NCBI GenBank assembly: GCA_012064385.1
Contig: QRDG01000823.1
Span: 166,572-230,571 of the forward strand
DNA: 64,000 nt
Reading direction: 5' to 3'
Source: Puccinellia tenuiflora
Taxonomy: Eukaryota > Streptophyta > Magnoliopsida > Poales > Poaceae
In this document: in pieces, positions 1 through 12,750 of the stretch
How positions within the stretch are numbered: position 1 is the stretch's first letter
Layout of the letters: every line of letters starts with the position of its first letter
Notes under the pieces: model-generated
Database searches by the model: none
Seen by the model: the letters and a program-made list of their open reading frames with translations, nothing else
What the model was told of the DNA's origin: nothing
Made by a program: the position numbers and the translations under genes

Positions 1-1112
1 GCGAGCGAGCGAGGCATGCGACGATTGGAGAGCGGAACGGAGTCACTGGCCACACCGTTGCGGTGGTGGTGGGTGGATACTGTGTCCTTGAAGATTCGAA
101 GCTTCTCTCGCCCGGATCCTACGCAAACTCGGCCGTGCGGCGGAGTGGTGGGCGCAGGACGGTGCGGTGGGGGGATCGGGACTACGGACGAGCGTCGAGC
201 TCCGGTTTGTTACGCGCCCTTTTTGCACTTCGGTCCCTCGAGTAGTCGAGTTGGGTCTGCGTGTGCTACGTTGTCAGCAATTGGGACCCAATTCCATTAC
301 GATGTGTAATTAGTTCTTGGGGAAAGATCTTCGCATTTTTCCACCAAACAGTGGGTGCAAGATTCACACGGAATTTAAAGTTACAGATCTGTTAACAAAC
401 CCTCTACCGTAAGCAAAGCATGAAATACATTAAAATGTCATAGTTGTAAGGTGTTTAATGTAAATTAGATTATTATTATTTTGCCAAAAAGTTCATCGGA
501 TTTTTTAATAATCATCACAACCAGTACAAAGTTTTCTAAAAGTAACGACTACAAGCGATTACAAGCACTGGAGGAAGCCGAATACACGCCACCGTGGCTC
601 TCCCTCATCGGAGCCTGACAAAACTTGTCATAGTAGAGCTTACTACATTACACATACGAAAAGTCGTCGTCCTTATAGCAGCAACCGTCACCAAAGATAA
701 GAACGGTAGATCAGAAAAATCAGACTTATAATGTACTAGATTATTGGCTCTATTACAAGTGTGATATTGTTAAATATATGTCATATATGCAATAATAAAA
801 TATTATTAATCTATTTTTTAATTTAATAATTAATTATATATTCTATACTATAAATTGTAATATCATCTGAACGAAAAGATTTGAAGGAAACCACTTAAAT
901 GTATGGAATTATAAAATGCAAAGCCAGGCTAGTCAAGCATCTGGATGTGTTCATGAATTTTAGATTATCTTGTTCTTCTTATCATAGACATAAAATAAAG
1001 TGTAACGAGAATGTCATAAATCTTGAGGGCATGTTGTTAGTGTAACATATCTCCATATATTATCAGTAATTACTATGTGTTCATGTTTATTATACATCCT
1101 AAGACCATGAGA
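1..1112. other. Intergenic DNA, no gene recognised
   Basis: Bases 1-300 are GC-rich and open in several frames, but none of the translations looks like a known protein and no splice-linked partner exon was seen. The rest is AT-rich and anonymous. Confidence 0.5.
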
Positions 1113-1302
1113 GTATCCTTCGGTGGCGGAGCTTGGGCCAAAATCCTGGGGGGGCTAAATGGGTTGGGGGGCGAAAATAGTGAGCTTGGTCAAATTTCAG
1201 TGACAAATGGGTCAAAATATCTATAGATATTAGGCTTAATCTTCACGGGCTGGGGGGACGACAGCCCATTTCGCCCCATGAAGCTCCGCCAGTGGTATCC
1301 TT
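1113..1302. mobile_element. hAT-type MITE with 8-bp target duplication
   Basis: The element proper is 1121-1294 (174 bp). Its ends are inverted repeats: CGGTGGCGGAGCTT on the left and, read inward from the right, CACTGGCGGAGCTT. It is flanked by the perfect 8-bp direct repeat GTATCCTT at 1113-1120 and 1295-1302. An 8-bp duplication and a CA(G/C)TGGCGGAGC-like terminus are typical of non-autonomous hAT elements in grasses. It has no coding capacity. The family name is not assigned. Confidence 0.85.
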
Positions 1303-2210
1303 AGTAACTGGCTCTGTGCGCTCAATTAATAGGCTACTCCAGAAAAATGATAAAAAATATATCCAAAAGTATGTGAAAATGATAACATAATAGCATGAAA
1401 TAATAAAGAATTATATATACGTTTGAAATGTATTAACCACCGGTCCACCACCATCGGACGAGGTTGGACGGTGGCAATCTAGCCCATTGCTGCCTGGACG
1501 GCAGCTGGCACCACCATGGTGTCAAACAGCTTGGCGCGCCACCGCGCTTGCTATTGTCATCGAGCCTAGACCCGTCACCTCCGCGCAGGCCTAGATGGGT
1601 CGCAAGTGAGCCTGAATCTCACGGCAACAGCAGGGGCGCCTTCGCCGCGATGAGGCCTTGACTCATTTGCCGACGTTGTGTCGCGCTCGCCGCCTAAACT
1701 CCATAGCCCATGCTTCTCGGTCGAACCCCACACTACCGCTAGAGAAGCTCACCACCGTCGCGCAAAGGGAGAACGCCCCGCTCCGTCGTCACCTCCAAGC
1801 TTTGCCCAATGGTGACCCTGACGGAAGGGAGCAAGAGGATGTCGCACACGCTGCTGGGGTTTCTGCCACCCGAACTGCCTAGGTTAGGCGATGCAGGGCA
1901 ACGGTCATTTTTTCAAGAATATCTGTTTAGCTCCAAAAAGTGACGACTTAACAATAGTTCTTGTCTAGACTTTCCTCCCAAATCTATTTCCACTTCAAAT
2001 GTGACCGAAGAGCTACACATATACTCCATGTGAGTACATAGACACATCAATTTACACGATTATACAACACCGGTTTAGAAGCATTTGAAGCAGTTACATC
2101 AAACATACCGCTTGTTCACCTCATGTACACATCAACCGATCCCCGTACGTTGAATGTCCATCGTACATCACAAATTTATCCGGTGAAGAGCTCTTGGAAG
2201 GATTGATTGA
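1303..2210. other. Intergenic DNA downstream of the receptor kinase gene
   Basis: AT-rich sequence surrounds a GC-rich patch at about 1440-1880. The patch has short open frames on the plus strand but no recognisable domain; it may be a captured gene fragment. The kinase 3' UTR and poly(A) site should lie in the last few hundred bases, since the gene reads leftward. Confidence 0.4.
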
Positions 2211-4748
2211 CTAGTGATGCCGTCGTGTTGCGTCCCCCGACTCCCCCGTCCCACTGTACTCGTTGGTGTACTCCCCGCTACTCTCAAACGCGACCTGCCT
2301 CAACCTGTTGATGTTGGCCGCGTAGTTGCCGGATTCGTCGGAGCTGTAGATCATGCTTTGCCCAGGCTTCACCCCTTCGTTCAGGTCGTCCAGCGACATG
2401 TCGCCCTCCAGAGCGCGGACGATCTGTTATACAGAGAAACAGTACAAGAATCACAGTCAAAATTTGGGAAATTGATGCATAGCATCGGAATATGCTGTGT
2501 TTGCTCTCGATTTCTCACCTGTTTCATCTTGGGGCGGCGCTTGGCGGAGTGTCGAACTGCGGCGGCGGCGCTGGCCGCCATGCGCTCCATCTCCTGCCGG
2601 TCGTACTTGTTCTCCAGCCGCGGGTCGACCACCTCGTCGAATCTGCCGCCCTCGGATAGCGCGCTCGCCAAGAGCGGCCTCGCCTGTCGTCGACGCGACC
2701 AAAGCCAACCGCCGGCGCGTCAGAAACGAAGCAACCTAGCTAGATGCATATGGTTTCGGAGACGGAAAGAGAGCAGTGTGGCTAACCCAATCGACCAAGC
2801 TATCCTCCATGTAGTTGGTGGGGTCGACGGGCCGCCGGCCGGTGATGAGCTCGAGCATCATGACGCCGAAGGAGAAGACGTCCGATTTGTCCGTGAGCTT
2901 GCCGCTGGAGGCGTACTCCGGGGCCAGATACCTGCACTCGCCAGCAGCAGAAAAGATGAGCTAGTAAATTCTTGCTTCGTTTCGCGCACGCATGCCAAAT
3001 TAAGTTTGAGGTGTGTTGACTTGATATACGCGTGCAACTCACCCGAAGGTTCCCATGACGCGCGTGGAGACGTGCGTGTTGTTATCCGTGGTTAACTTGG
3101 CCAGCCCAAAATCCGCAACCTGTGAACACTCAGCAGAGTTTTTACTCCAAGCTTACAAATCTCTCTCCTGCACTGTCAATTCAGTTCAGTTAAGCTTATG
3201 ATGTGCACGCATACAGATTAGATTACCTTAGCCTCAAAATTTTCGTCCAGGAGAATGTTAGCCGCCTTGATGTCACGGTGGATGATCCTTGGATGACCTT
3301 AAGAACACGGTCAAATCATCGTCAGGCCTAACATACAGGAAACACCACCGATCTATCGATGGCGCCAAAGAACAGAAGAAACTTACAATCTTCGTGCAGG
3401 TAAGCCAGGCCCTTGGCGGAGCCCAGCGCGATGGCGAGCCTCGTCGGCCAGTCCATCACCGGCACGTCCTTCCCTGCACCCACCATGCATGTGCGTCAGA
3501 ATTCAGAGCTGTTTCTAATTCTAACGCCCGTGTAGCAGTGAGCGAGTGACCGACCGTGAAGGTGGCGCTCGAGGGTGTCGTTGGGGACGAACTCGTAGAC
3601 GAGCAGGCGCTGCGACGACCCGGCGATGCAGTAGCCGACGAGGGAGACGAGGTGGCGGTGGTGGACGCGGCTGATGATCTCCACCTCCGCCTGGAACTCG
3701 CGCTCGCCCTGCCCGCTCCCGGCCTTGAGCTGCTTCACCGCCACCTCCTTGCCGCTCCCCGCCAGCACGCCCTTGTACACGTACCCGAACCCGCCCTGCC
3801 CCAGCAGGTTCGCCTTCGAGAACCCGCCCGTCGCCGACGCCAGCTCCTCGTACGTGAACGAGCTCTGCGACCCGAACCCCAGCGACATGGCGGGGGACGG
3901 CGGCGGCATCGGACCCGTCCCGTGCGACCCGCTCATCATCATCTCCTCGCTCAGCGGGCCCTGGCCCGGCCCGTACTGCGAGTGCTGCTGCTGCTGCCAC
4001 CCCCCGCCGCCGCCGTGCCCGTCCATGGGGCCGCTGCCCTGCTGCCACTTCGGCATGCTGTTCGCGTAGAACACGTTCCCTGCACGCCGCCATGCTAGCT
4101 AATTACATCGATCTCTGCAAATAATCTAATCTCATTGATGATTGAAACAAGGTTGGATGGATATGTGGTACCGTGTTGGTCGGTGTAGTAGGGCATGTGC
4201 ATCTGCGGGCGCCGCTTCTTCTTCCTCCTGGCGCAGCACACGCACGCCGCGATGCACAGCAGCAGGGCGAAGGCCGTGACCCCGATCACCACGCCCACGA
4301 CGACGGCCGCCACAGGCGCCGAATCGTCCTGTTTGTTTCCGCTCTTGCCACGGCCGCTCGAACCGCCCCCACCCTTGGAACCCCCGCTCTCCGGCGCGCC
4401 ACTGCGCTTCGGAGCCTGCGGGGACGGGACGGCATTTGATCCTGGCGGCGAGACCTGCAACGGGGGCGACCCGCCGGCATCTGCTGCTGGAGCCGGCGGC
4501 GGTGACAGCGTCGGCGAGGGCGGCGACGTTGCAGAGCCGGAGGACTGCGGCGGCGGGGCCGACTGTGTGGACGAGTCCGTACTGGAGGGAGGCGGCGATG
4601 ATGGCGGGGACGAGGTGGATGATCCCGATGACGATCCACCTGAGCTATCGGAATCTCCCGATGACGACGACGACGACGAACCCAGTCCGCCAAACAGGCC
4701 TAGGGGGCCGTGGTTTAGGGGGCCGTTGTCTAGCGGCGAGGCGTCCAT
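2211..4748 (-). CDS. Proline-rich receptor-like protein kinase, PERK type, 8 exons
   Basis: Exons (minus strand): 4748-4172, 4079-3555, 3473-3387, 3297-3227, 3119-3043, 2931-2787, 2683-2519, 2423-2211. All introns are GT-AG and phases agree, giving 619 residues with no disruption. The first 140 residues are Ser/Pro/Gly-rich without a clear signal peptide, as known for PERKs. A membrane helix lies at about 146-172, followed by the basic stop-transfer stretch RRKKKRR. A Gly/Gln-rich juxtamembrane part leads to a Ser/Thr kinase domain: P-loop GQGGFG (286-291), VAVK lysine (about 308), HRD aspartate (405) in HRDIKAAN, DFG (423), then GTFGYLAPEYASSGKLTDKS. All catalytic residues are present, so it should be an active plasma-membrane kinase. 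PERKs are linked to cell-wall sensing and growth; the exact ligand and role are not readable here. Which PERK member it is was not resolved. Confidence 0.93.
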
Positions 4749-5700
4749 TGTTGATAGCTAGGATGCCTCGTTTAGCGGTCCACGCGGCTCGCCAGGATGG
4801 AGCTTAATTTTCGCCCGTGAAGACGATCACTCCACCCTCTAGAAGATGCTCTGGGTTGGAATGGCGCTCCTCGTCGCCATCGCCCTCCCGGTAATGAACC
4901 CCTGGAGCCATGTTGGAAGAAAATATATCAATTGTGACGCGTTGCCATGGAGAGGTGGGTTAGAGATTCAAGAAATCGGTTGTGCAACAAGCAAAAAACC
5001 CGATCAAATCCTCTATCTAGCTCTAATTCACCTCACGTTTGAGAATGACCGATCCAAGATCATAGTAGTAAGCAAATGAAAAACAAGATCTCATGCTCGA
5101 AGATGGTGGCAAAAACATATTATGCTTTGTGCCGTTGAATTTCGACGTGAATATGAATGAATATACAGAGGACCAAGCCAACCAAAGATGTTGAGACGTG
5201 AAGAGATCGAAGCATCCATGATGTAATACCTTCCTTTTTCCCCCGTTCTTTCGCAAAAGAAGAAGAAGAGAAGGGGTTGAAACAGAATTGGAGAGACGGG
5301 GAAAGGGAAGTAGGCTTCGGAGGCGCAGGTTTCGTCACATTGTCCAACCTCCACCACACCGCCTAGCCATTGCTCTCCTTCCATTTTTCCATTTTTAGCT
5401 TCAGGGCAAAACGGGGGGTTGAAAGCCTTTGGACCAAAGCTTTCGCTAACCGCATTACTTACTGCTCGTGATGCTCGTGTTTCTGGGAGCCTCATGCACA
5501 TTAACCATGACACTCCAATCTCCACGCGAACCACAATTTCTCCCCTTTCACTAGTTCGCGAGAAAAAGCCTTGCTAGTTGCTAATCTGTAGACCGGCCAG
5601 CCAACCTTGTCAACCCCCTTCATAACTTGCCGATAAAATAGAAGTTCCATCCGGGGATGATATTTTTTGGATACTTCCTTTTGGAGTTTGCCTTGGGTTC
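4749..5700. other. 5' region of the kinase gene
   Basis: Sequence directly upstream (minus strand) of the kinase start codon; promoter and 5' UTR are expected here. No clear TATA box was fixed. A plus-strand frame at 4846-5079 begins with a hydrophobic run but has no other support. Confidence 0.4.
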
Positions 5701-5756
5701 AACTAGTTGAATTTTGGCGTGGCTTGGTGATTTTTTTGTACAATATTTTTTTTTTC

Positions 5757-6400
5757 GGTAAAATGTTAGCTAAAATTGAAGTGTTCGAACATGTTTTTAT
5801 TTTGGTATGAATAGATAGCAATTTTTTTGTGAGCTTTTTTGATATATTGTGTAGGATCTTTTGATAGCCAAAATTGAAGTGTTCGGCAAAATGTTAGCCA
5901 AAATCGAAGTGTTTGCCACGCTTGGTTAGATTTTTTGTCCTTTTTTGTTTTTATTCGGCCAAATGTTTGCTAAACTTGAATGTCTAAACATGTTTTTATT
6001 TTGGTACGAATAGTTAGCATTTTTTCGTGGGCATTTTTTGATATATTTTGTGGAATATGTTTGGTGGTGCCAAATGTTCAATCATATTTGTAATTTTGAC
6101 GTCATTATTTAATTGAAATTAGAAAAATTATTTTGAATTTGATTCCACATCTGGGGAAAGTTTGTTCGTATGAGGTCGAAATATTGGGCAAATTGTAATG
6201 TGAAGAAATATTTGTATTTTGCTATATGTGCATAGAGTTTTCCTTTTAGTATTTTCGATATATTTTATTGAACATCGGAATATTTGCCCAAATGTAGACC
6301 AAACTGGAATTTGGAAATATATATTTTTTATTTTTGGTATGAGTAGGTAGCATTTTTTGTGAGCATTTTTCAATATTTTTGTGCAATATTCAAATATTTG
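5757..6400. repeat. Diverged AT-rich tandem repeats, about 200-bp spacing
   Basis: A module containing ATGTT(A/T)GC, then CATGTTTTTATTTTGGTA(T/C)GA and a GATATATT segment, starts near 5763 and again near 5963. A weaker third copy begins near 6292. The copies have point changes and small indels. There is no coding potential. Confidence 0.6.
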
Positions 6401-7085
6401 GTATATTGAAATGTTAGAGCATGGTTGTATTTCAGCGTCAATATTTAATTGAATTTAGAGGAAATGCATTTGAATTACCTCTGAATGGTGACAAAATTTG
6501 AGTATTCAGAATTAAAATTTTAATTGAGATCAGGAGAATTGCATTTGATTTGTCTCTAAATGGTGAGAAAATTTGAGTACTCAACCAAATTTTTTTTTCT
6601 TTACCATAAGTAGTTTGTATGTAGTTTTACATGGCATAATTCTCAAGGGGTTAACTAATTCACCATGCGCGCACCTTTTTTCAACCAGAGACCGGCTAGG
6701 GTAGTGACAGAACATGAGAACATATCAAGTTTCATTCAGCCAAAACCTAGCTATGGGGTGCCTGCATGCATGCAGTGGGTGCTTTGCACACACATTCCTA
6801 TCCTTTTTTGATGTAATTTGTCGAGCTGGTTAGTTATCTCTATGGTCCCTGCGATTGATAGGCAACCAGAGTTTTGCATGTGCCTTAACCTGGCTGGGCT
6901 GTCTTGTTGCCACAGTGGGAGGAACAAATTTGTATTTTGTCGAAATGTTAATCTAATTAAGTTTTTTTAATTGTGAGTACATAATTAGATAGAATTAAGC
7001 TATATTGCTTTTAAATATAGCATGGTTCTGTATAAATATTATATGCTTCCGTTTTGGCATAATTTTCTTATTTACCACTACATTT
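6401..7085. other. AT-rich intergenic DNA
   Basis: Low-complexity AT-rich sequence with short echoes of the neighbouring repeats. No gene, RNA or complete mobile element was seen. Confidence 0.4.
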
Positions 7086-7465
7086 AGAGGGAATATATCA
7101 TGGTTATGTCTAAATATTTTGTTTGTATTTCGCCGTAATTATTTAATTTAGATCGTTAGTCAGAGGAGATATACTGTATTAGCAACTATTAAATTCAATC
7201 CATCTTTGGAGGAAAAGAATTTGAGATTTCCTGAAATGTGCATGTAATAAAGCACTATTTATATTTAGTCCACCACAATTAGAGGGAATATATCATGGTT
7301 ATGTCTAAATATTATGTTTGTACTTCGCCGTAAATATGTAATTTAGATCGTTGGTCAGAGGAGATATTCTGCATTAGCAACTATTAAATTCAATCCATCT
7401 TTGGAGGAAAAGAATTTGAGATTTCCTAGAAATTTGCATGTAATAAAGCATTATTTAAATTTAAT
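7086..7465. repeat. Direct tandem duplication, 195-bp period
   Basis: The segment starting AGAGGGAATATATCATGG at 7086 is repeated from 7281 with only scattered changes, through the shared tail TTTGGAGGAAAAGAATTTGA and GCATGTAATAAAGCA. Shorter, more decayed echoes (AGAGGGAATA with variants) occur near 7626 and 7866, which suggests an older array. Confidence 0.8.
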
Positions 7466-8480
7466 TTCATATATAAGGAGAGTTAAGTTCAATTTGATTA
7501 TTTCGTAAAATTGATTTGCATAATTGGAGCGAGTTTAGTTATATTATTTGTAAATGTTAATGTAGTCGGTTTGATATAATGTGTTTGTGTCTTGTCTTAT
7601 ATATGTAATTTAACTCAACAATTAGAGGGAATACATTGTTCGAGCATTTTTTTTAATTCAATTTAAACTCAATCCATAATTTGAGGAAGTGAACTTGCAT
7701 TTTCTTCAAATAATCATGCATCTAAGGAAACATTTTTTGTTGTTGTTGTGTAACTACAGAATTGGAGGAATCTAAGTTATATCCTTTCCAAATATGTTAG
7801 CTAAATTGAAATGGTGAAGAATGGTTCCATTTTGCCATAATTTTCTTATTTAGCACCATAATAAGAGGGAATATATTATGGTTGTGTGGAAATGTTGGCT
7901 ATTTTTTAGCATTTATTTAATTTATATGCATAATTGGAGAGAGTTAAGTTAAATTACCTGTAAATATTAATCTATTTCAAATGATGCAATAAGTTAGTTT
8001 TGTTGCTTTATAAATTTAATGTAACTCCATATTCGGAGGAAATACATTACGTGAGTGTGTAAGTTTATGATTTTGTAGCATGTAGTAGTTTTCTGAAATT
8101 GTCTAAATATCGTTAAATAGCATCTATGAAATGTTTTAAGTTATGCAAAGCATTTTTTTAAATGTTGTTTTTCTGATTCAATTATATTTATTTGGAAAAT
8201 AAGATCTAAAATAATTTAGAAAAGGTTCGAAGGCATATGGAATGACTATTTTGATGTTTACATTTCTTTTTTTTTTAGATTTTTTTTTAACTTTGTGTTT
8301 CGGTTTAGTTATATTTATTTAGAAATTAAGGTTTTAAATAATTTTGAGAAGGTCCCGTAGCATTTGAAATGGCTATTTTGATTTTTTAGATTTTTTTTTT
8401 GAATTTGGTCAGCATTTGCTTGGGCATGTATTTCAAAAGTTTCTAAAGTTTCTAAAAATAGAAAAGCAGGGAAAAAGAAA
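7466..8480. other. AT-rich intergenic DNA
   Basis: Continues the same AT-rich composition with decayed repeat echoes. Long T runs occur near 8270-8290 and 8390-8400. No gene was recognised. Confidence 0.4.
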
Positions 8481-9190
8481 GAACAAAAAAAAAGAGGGCT
8501 GACGCAGGCGGCCAGCAAGCAGGCTGGCCCAACAACCGGTCCAGTGCCAGCCCAGGCCCACCGTGGCGACGTCAGGATGACGTCACCCACTGGCGGAGCT
8601 GGCGCGGCGGCGACGCGGACGCCGGCGGCGAAGCACGGCAAGCCAGGACGCGTGCGTGGGTGCGTTGGATGCGCGCGGAGACGGGGCGTCCGGATTTAGT
8701 GGCGCCGCCGCCTGTAGGTCGCCGGAGCGGCGGATGTGGCGTGTGGACGCGGCGGCGGGCCGCGAGCGCGTCCGCGTGGATTCCGGCGAGGTCGCGACGT
8801 CTCGGGACGCGAAAGTCCGCGAAGAGGCAGAGGCGAGGACGGCGGAGCCCGCCGTGTCTGTCGATCTGGACGGGGAGGGCCGGCGCGTCGGGGGCGCGGC
8901 GCGGCGGCGCCGCTAATTCCGGCGTCGCGCGTGAGGAGAGAGAGGGAAAGGGGAGGTATGTGGACGGTTTCGCTGAAAGCACCCTGACTTTTCCACAATT
9001 TATGAATAGGTCCGCTGCTTCGTATAATCGTGGACCGCGGAGCACGCGCTGGATTTGTGAGGGGCCTTTTTGCAATTGTATCGCGGAGATGCTTATATGC
9101 TCGTCAGATTGAAATTGGGTGGCGCGGATCGCGTTACTGTAGTAGCATGCTACAGTAACTAATGTTCCTAGCTACAGTCGCCGAGCGCTG
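8481..9190. other. GC-rich patch, possible captured gene fragment
   Basis: An abrupt switch from AT-rich DNA to GC-rich DNA at about 8500-8940. Open frames exist on both strands, but the translations are Arg/Pro/Ala-rich and typical of composition only. No domain or splice partner was found. A perfect 10-bp inverted repeat (GTTACTGTAG and CTACAGTAAC, 7-nt loop) lies at 9133-9159. Confidence 0.35.
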
Positions 9191-9959
9191 AGAGGCCGAG
9201 AAAGATTATGTCTTTCATATAGTTAGTAGATGTAGTTCGGCATGCTCCTTGTTGGCCGGAATGCTCATTAAACTATGCAAACGAGAGTTCAGACAAAACA
9301 CACATGCACACGAAAATGACTGCAATGAGGAAGCAGATGATGTTTTACTTTTTTTTTTTCTGTAATGATGTTTTACTCGTAACTCCATTTTATCTTATTT
9401 TAAGAACGTTACAATACATCTTTCCTTGTTTGGTGTAGCACGATGGTATTAGCGGATTGATTGCAGTAGAACTAATCCTTGGATCCTACTAACAGAAGAC
9501 CTATTACGTACACTATTTTGACTCATGGATAAATGCTTGCACGGATTGGATGATGCGCACTCCTTTCATCTGGAACAAGAAACTGTGAAGCCCGCATTGA
9601 TATGTGTAATTTTTTTATCTTAGGAAATCCTGATGATGGCCAAAGAAAAAGCAGTTCAAGGTCTAACGTTTCTCACGGCGAATGATGTAGATCATCATCT
9701 TCAGTGGCTCCTCGTTCTATGTCAGCTTGAAGATACAGAGGCACTGCCAGTGCCAGACAGCAAGCTCAGAAGCTCCCTCTTGGAAACTGTAGACTCCATG
9801 CTCTTCATGTTGCCATATCTTTTGACTTTTGGATCACATTGTGTTGAGTTTAGAGAAGAGGAGAGATCGGGTTGCGGCGGTTGCCCCAAGATAAGGAAAG
9901 GACATGTAAAAAAAAAAAAGGAAAAGAGCAAAGCCTGCCACAAACTCATCGAAAAAAAT
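9191..9959. other. Intergenic DNA with a short unrecognised open frame
   Basis: A plus-strand frame at 9633-9983 (116 aa) begins MMAKEKAVQGLTF and includes NDVDHHLQWLLVLC. I do not recognise it; it could be a relic exon. It runs into the putative promoter of the gene at 19742 and is not supported as a gene. Confidence 0.3.
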
Positions 9960-10059
9960 GGCCCATGGATCTGGCTCGAATGAGGCCGTGGTTTTCCATA
10001 CAGCTATACTTTCGCTGTCACGGCCCACAAAATCCTCGAGCCTCTACTCTACTTCCACA
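9960..10059 (+). promoter_or_regulatory. Putative displaced promoter of the gene at 19742
   Basis: This stretch ends at the left 9-bp target duplication of the Mutator-like insertion, so before that insertion it lay directly next to 19663 and the 5' UTR of the plastid-type gene. It contains two GGCCCA motifs (9960-9965, 10022-10027), which are common in plant housekeeping promoters. The promoter role is an inference from the empty-site reconstruction. Confidence 0.45.
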
Positions 10060-11188
10060 GGGGAATTTGATTGTTTTGCCCTGCTTTACTTGGTTACTAT
10101 ACAATTTACGCTCTTTTACTTTGTCCTCACTTTTTTTGCCCCGTACTAGTAAACGTGCACGTGTAATACACGTTTAATAATAGTGAATACAATATTAATA
10201 ACTCACATAACCAATGATTTTAATTATTAAAGTGAATAAAAAAATATAACAGAATCCATATGTCGACATGATAAATGAAACAACAATATTAATTAATCAA
10301 TCGAAGTAAAACAAACTTGTATCTATTAATTATTAAAAGAAAATAACAACCAGAGAAAATAAAACTTTGTTCCACACATATGATGACTTAATAGAAAACT
10401 CAGTGCTAAAAATGGAGATCGACCACTCTACTTTCTATTTATTTGAGTATTATTTTCGACTTGCGTAGCTAATCTTGCAGATCCATCGTTGCTCTCTTCG
10501 TACCCTTGATCAGGTAACCAAACAAATGTTTCACCGAGGAAGTCTTCGATGGGGGTTCTTCGGTAGGGTCGACGTCGCCCTCGTACATGTCTCTCCTTAA
10601 TAACACCAACCTTTTGACATGCTCTCGTATCGACATGTCAACATGTACACAGACCTTGACATCTAAGTCATAAGAAAAAAAAACATGAGCGATATAACAT
10701 AAAAACAAATCAGAAAATAATATATATATATATATTTGATTCTTCACCTTGTGGAAGATAATACTGATGGGATGTTGAGTATGTCACAAATGTCAGAATA
10801 GTGTGATCCGCGCTATCGAGGGACCCTGCAAAATCATCCTAAATTTAATATATATGCATTTAATATTTAGATAGATAAATAAGAAATAAGTCTTACTTGA
10901 TGCATGATCAACTTAAATATTATGGGCCATGAGAATAGTATTATTTGAATCGGCTAACAATAATTGGCTACAAAATCAGGTACTTGATTGTTGTTGGGGC
11001 ATTCTCAGCTTCTTCTGAACATGCATGCGCAAAGGCATAATGAGTGTTCAAGAAAAGGAGAACAGTTTATCGCTATTTTTTGTATTTTGACATCTAGAAC
11101 TAAGGATTTAAGGCTGAGAAGCGTGTGTTCATGATGCTGCCATCAATCTTCTCTGATCCATAATTCACCAGCTATATGTGATATTTTC

Positions 11189-11284
11189 TACTCCCTCCGA
11201 TCCATAAAAGGTCGCCCACTTAGTACAAAGTTTGTACTAACTTAGTATAAAATGAGTGACACTTTTTATGGATCGGAGGGAGTA
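11189..11284. mobile_element. Stowaway MITE (Tc1/mariner type)
   Basis: A complete 92-bp element at 11191-11282. Its ends are perfect inverted repeats CTCCCTCCGATCCATAAAA, and it is flanked by TA on both sides (11189-11190, 11283-11284), as expected for Stowaway. It is inside the Helitron. Confidence 0.93.
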
Positions 11285-12468
11285 CAATCTTAAAGGATAC
11301 ACATATTATGCAGAATTATTTGCTTGCATCTCTCAATATGATTATTTATTGAACTGGGAAATACCTACGCCTTCCTAACGTTGTTGAAATCGCAGCTTCA
11401 GAGAAACCTCCGCCACTTGTCACCAGTAACCACGACTGTGTTGTTCGTGGTGAAAGGATTTTCATGGAATTGCCATTGGCTATATGCGTGTCTTAAAATA
11501 AAATATGGACACTTCGGCCTAGCAATCTCAGCAATGACCTCTGTTGTCAGCGGCTTTGTCCAATAAAAACACTTGGATCTCACATTTTATGGGAAGAGTG
11601 GAACTGGTTATTTAGGGTTTAGGGCATTACACAATTAGTAAAGCATATTTTTCAGACGAAAAAAATCTAACTTTCTATTCTCTTCTTTTATCCTGCAGGT
11701 GTTACCTCATTTCAATACTCAATCAATCACAAAGGAAACTAATATCACATCCATCTAACTTGTTTAAAACCATCAATATAGGGAAGCAGAGGTAGGAACA
11801 ATAATGGTCTTATATATCTCCCATTCTCTGCTTATAGCTGGAACCCAATCCAATAACTTGGTTACACAAAGCTTTATTAAAGTGCTGAATCAACTCAAAG
11901 GGCAAAAAATGGCTAATGAATGACCTGCAAATGTGGCGGATGTGTAGCTACAGACCCAATTAGCTGATCCACTCAAATTTCCTCTTTCTCTAAGCTCAAT
12001 AAAACCAAGCCGTGCATAGCCAATCTTTCCATGGGCTGTAGCATCTGTAAACAAAACAAGTCATCTTCAACCGGTAGGGATCTGCATAAGTTCTCTTTCC
12101 CATCAGTAATGGATCATGTGAGTTAGCTTGATTTACTGAATGGACAATAATGTTTAATACCAAGAGAACAATCCTTTAGAACCAAGCTTAAGAGTCCCTA
12201 ATGTGCAGGCCAAAATGTGCTCACGCATCAACATTAAGTTTGGTCGAGCTCCGGCATGAATATGCATCAGTCGGCATGGTAGTGAAGATCAAACAAAATG
12301 CCAAATAGCAAGAAAAATAACAGAAGTGAAACTTTGACAAATGAAAGTATGAAAAAGCTGAAGTACATAATAAGTACCTCCAAGTCTGTAGATTTACCGT
12401 ACTTACTCCAAATTAGCAATAGTATAGTGTATATGTAGAAAAGTAAAAATGGACAACACATATGTACA

Positions 12469-12750
12469 GTTTTTTTTCTTTTTCGAAACATGAGGCAAAA
12501 GATTTGCCCGTTCCATTAATTAAGAAGAGCCACATGGATAACTATTAGGACGAAGATCATATGAGGCACATTTGGCACATGACCGTGCACGCCGTTGTAG
12601 CCGTCAGCCCTAATGACGCCATTGACCTGGTCTGTAGGTTCCAGCTACTCGGCCAACGCCAACCTGACCAAGTTGGCGGTGACATTCACGGCATGTCCTG
12701 CCGCAACCTCCACTCAAGAAGCATCGAAGAATGTTGTTGTTTCATACAAT
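12469..12750 (-). mobile_element. LINE 3'-end fragment with A-rich tail
   Basis: On the minus strand the sequence ends ...CTTCTTAATTAATGGAACGG, GGCAAATCTTTTGCCTC, GTTTCGAAAAA and an A-rich tail. This is the usual 3' end of grass LINEs, seen here in reverse (poly-T at 12469-12483 on plus). The 5' limit is uncertain. No reverse transcriptase coding remains. Confidence 0.55.

Noticed and set aside
2214..3095. 293-codon plus-strand frame
   Set aside because: It is the antisense shadow of kinase exons 5-8, whose splice phases and motifs are clear on the minus strand.
4846..5079. Plus-strand frame starting with a signal-peptide-like run (MLWVGMALLVAIALP) followed by a GT
   Set aside because: It lies in the expected 5' flank of the minus-strand kinase. 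No second exon or downstream domain could be joined, so it is treated as chance.
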